DNA of 36,385 nt, taken from assembly GCA_017941085.1 (NCBI GenBank), contig JAGAXF010000020.1:1-36385 (forward strand). The letters are read 5' to 3'. The translations under genes and the position numbers were made by a program. This document shows positions 35,351 through 36,385 of the stretch, one piece after another (positions within the stretch are counted from its first letter, which is position 1; each line of letters starts with the position of its first letter). The notes beneath the pieces are model-generated. The model saw nothing but the letters and a program-made list of their open reading frames with translations. It did no database searches and was not told the origin of the DNA. Source of the stretch: Bacillota bacterium. Lineage in GTDB: Bacteria; Bacillota; Clostridia; Peptostreptococcales; Anaerovoracaceae.

Positions 35351-36352
35351 GTGAAAAAACTATCGGATATTACCAGGGAGGTATTTAATAAAGATCCTAT
35401 TTCATTGGAAACCAACGGAATAAATTCCTTCTTATCAAACAAGAATAAAATGAAGGTAAATATTATTGCCCTGGGAGATGTGGGCACCAATGTTTTGATG
35501 GGACTAAAGCTTTTAGGTGGAGACGTTATTGAAGAAATAGGAATCTTTGATGTAAACGGTGACCAGCTAAAGCGTCTCGAAATGGAGTTTAATCAGATGT
35601 ATTATCCTCCCACCCATGCCAATGAAATGCCTCCCGTGAAGATTCTCGACGAAGACAGTTTATATGATTGCCATGTTCTCATATTTTGCGCCAGCAAAGG
35701 CGTTCCCGCTGTAGGAGCCCAAGGGGATATGCGCATGATGCAGCTTAAGGCCAATTTGGAATTGGTAAGTGTAATAGGGGGAAATCTAAAAAAATATAAC
35801 GAGAATGCTGATAAGCCATTTAATGGGCTTGTATGTGTGGTGTCGGATCCGGTGGATCAGCTTTGCAGAGGAATGGAAAAGGCTGCCGGTTTGGAACCCG
35901 GAAGGGTAAGGGGCTTTGGCCTGGGAGTTATGGCGGCAAGAGCAAGATACTATGCCATGAGGGATGAGAGATTCTCTTCCTATCTAACGGAGGGTCGAGC
36001 CTTTGGTCCCCATGGTCAGGACCTGGTAATCGCCAACAGTATAGATAATTACGATGATGAGATTTCAAAGGAACTGACTAAGCTAACGGTGGAAGCCAAT
36101 ATGAGGGTAAGAGACCTGGGATTTAAGCCATTCCTGGCTCCGGCAATTTCATCTGCCGCTCTTTCAATTCTGCTTACCTTAAGAGGTGAGTGGTGCTATG
36201 GTTCTGTATTTTTTGGAACTGAAGAGGACAGGGGAGCCTATATGGGAGTTTTAAGTAGATTGACGCCCTACGGAATAGAGTACGAGGACCCGGAACTGCC
36301 GGACAGCTTATACGATAGAATACTGGCTGCCTATAACAATCTTTTGGATTAG
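35351..36352 (+). CDS. Lactate/malate dehydrogenase-like NAD-binding protein
   Basis: Rossmann-fold protein of 333 residues resembling the lactate/malate dehydrogenase superfamily. VNIIALGDVGTNVLMGLKLLG is the dinucleotide-binding start, ending in the acidic IGIFDVNGDQ strand typical of NAD binding. VLIFCASKGVPAVG and VCVVSDPVDQLCRG correspond to the LDH strands, though the catalytic Arg/Asp-His pattern is not evident, so enzymatic function is uncertain. I chose GTG 35351, with AAGGAG 5 nt upstream, over ATG 35327, which would add eight residues. It starts about 29 bp after the giant gene and is probably co-transcribed and functionally linked. No further gene is visible in the last 33 bp. Confidence 0.78.
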   Translation: MKKLSDITREVFNKDPISLETNGINSFLSNKNKMKVNIIALGDVGTNVLMGLKLLGGDVIEEIGIFDVNGDQLKRLEMEFNQMYYPPTHANEMPPVKILDEDSLYDCHVLIFCASKGVPAVGAQGDMRMMQLKANLELVSVIGGNLKKYNENADKPFNGLVCVVSDPVDQLCRGMEKAAGLEPGRVRGFGLGVMAARARYYAMRDERFSSYLTEGRAFGPHGQDLVIANSIDNYDDEISKELTKLTVEANMRVRDLGFKPFLAPAISSAALSILLTLRGEWCYGSVFFGTEEDRGAYMGVLSRLTPYGIEYEDPELPDSLYDRILAAYNNLLD

Positions 36353-36385
36353 TAGGATACTGATTACTGTATTGGAACAGGAAAA

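Noticed and set aside
1..36385. tRNA genes, CRISPR arrays, insertion sequences or prophage genes
   Set aside because: No cloverleaf-type sequences, regularly spaced repeats, transposase-like or phage-like proteins were found on either strand.

Overview
The window looks like a chromosomal segment of a low-to-moderate GC anaerobic Clostridia member, possibly near Eubacteriales Family XIII; that placement is inference from gene content. Supporting signs are GGAGG-type ribosome binding sites, several TTG/GTG starts, an FMN-riboswitch-controlled ribU, a flavodiiron protein, a MurT/GatD-type pair, type III pantothenate kinase, a PucR regulator and FtsH. Nearly all of the DNA is coding. I saw no tRNA, rRNA, CRISPR array, insertion sequence or prophage.

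Layout. 1-2505: the 3' part of an FMN riboswitch, ribU, a YuiD/DUF212 membrane protein and a convergent AlaX-type tRNA editing protein. 2506-2835: a 330 bp non-coding stretch with three perfect DnaA boxes and a direct repeat. 2836-4077: an unrecognised 413-residue protein, divergent from metK, which has a near-consensus promoter. 4177-11048: metK, aspartate kinase, trkA and two tandem trkH-type genes, all + strand and closely spaced. 11052-12224: a convergent M20 peptidase. 12415-16898: a cytidylate-kinase-like protein, a small membrane protein, a terminator, a CbiC/CobH-like protein, metG and tatD. 16945-20520: an overlapping murT-like, gatD-like, tilS cluster. 20685-26270: ftsH, a PucR regulator, coaX and dusB. 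26292-30417: a LytS-type sensor kinase, a flavodiiron protein and a response regulator with a SARP/OmpR-like output domain, ending in a strong terminator. 30498-36352: a 1607-residue multidomain protein followed by a lactate/malate-dehydrogenase-like protein.

The most unusual points are these. (1) The MurT/GatD pair is clearly homologous to lipid II isoglutaminyl synthase, yet it lacks the nucleophilic Cys, catalytic His and glutamine-binding Arg in GatD, and the partner Asp, Walker-A Thr and other motifs in MurT. It looks like a co-degenerated pseudoenzyme complex. (2) The 1607-residue protein joins a YqeK-like HD domain, HEAT-like helices, an NMNAT-like nucleotidyltransferase, a GNAT-like domain and a phosphoribosyltransferase-like domain. 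It sits beside an NAD-binding dehydrogenase-like protein, which suggests an uncharacterised nucleotide/NAD-linked module. (3) The second TrkH paralogue has Asn in place of the selectivity-filter Gly of pore loop 1. (4) The CbiC-like protein has Asp where the family has its catalytic His. (5) Three DnaA boxes lie within 131 bp, with no dnaA gene in the window.
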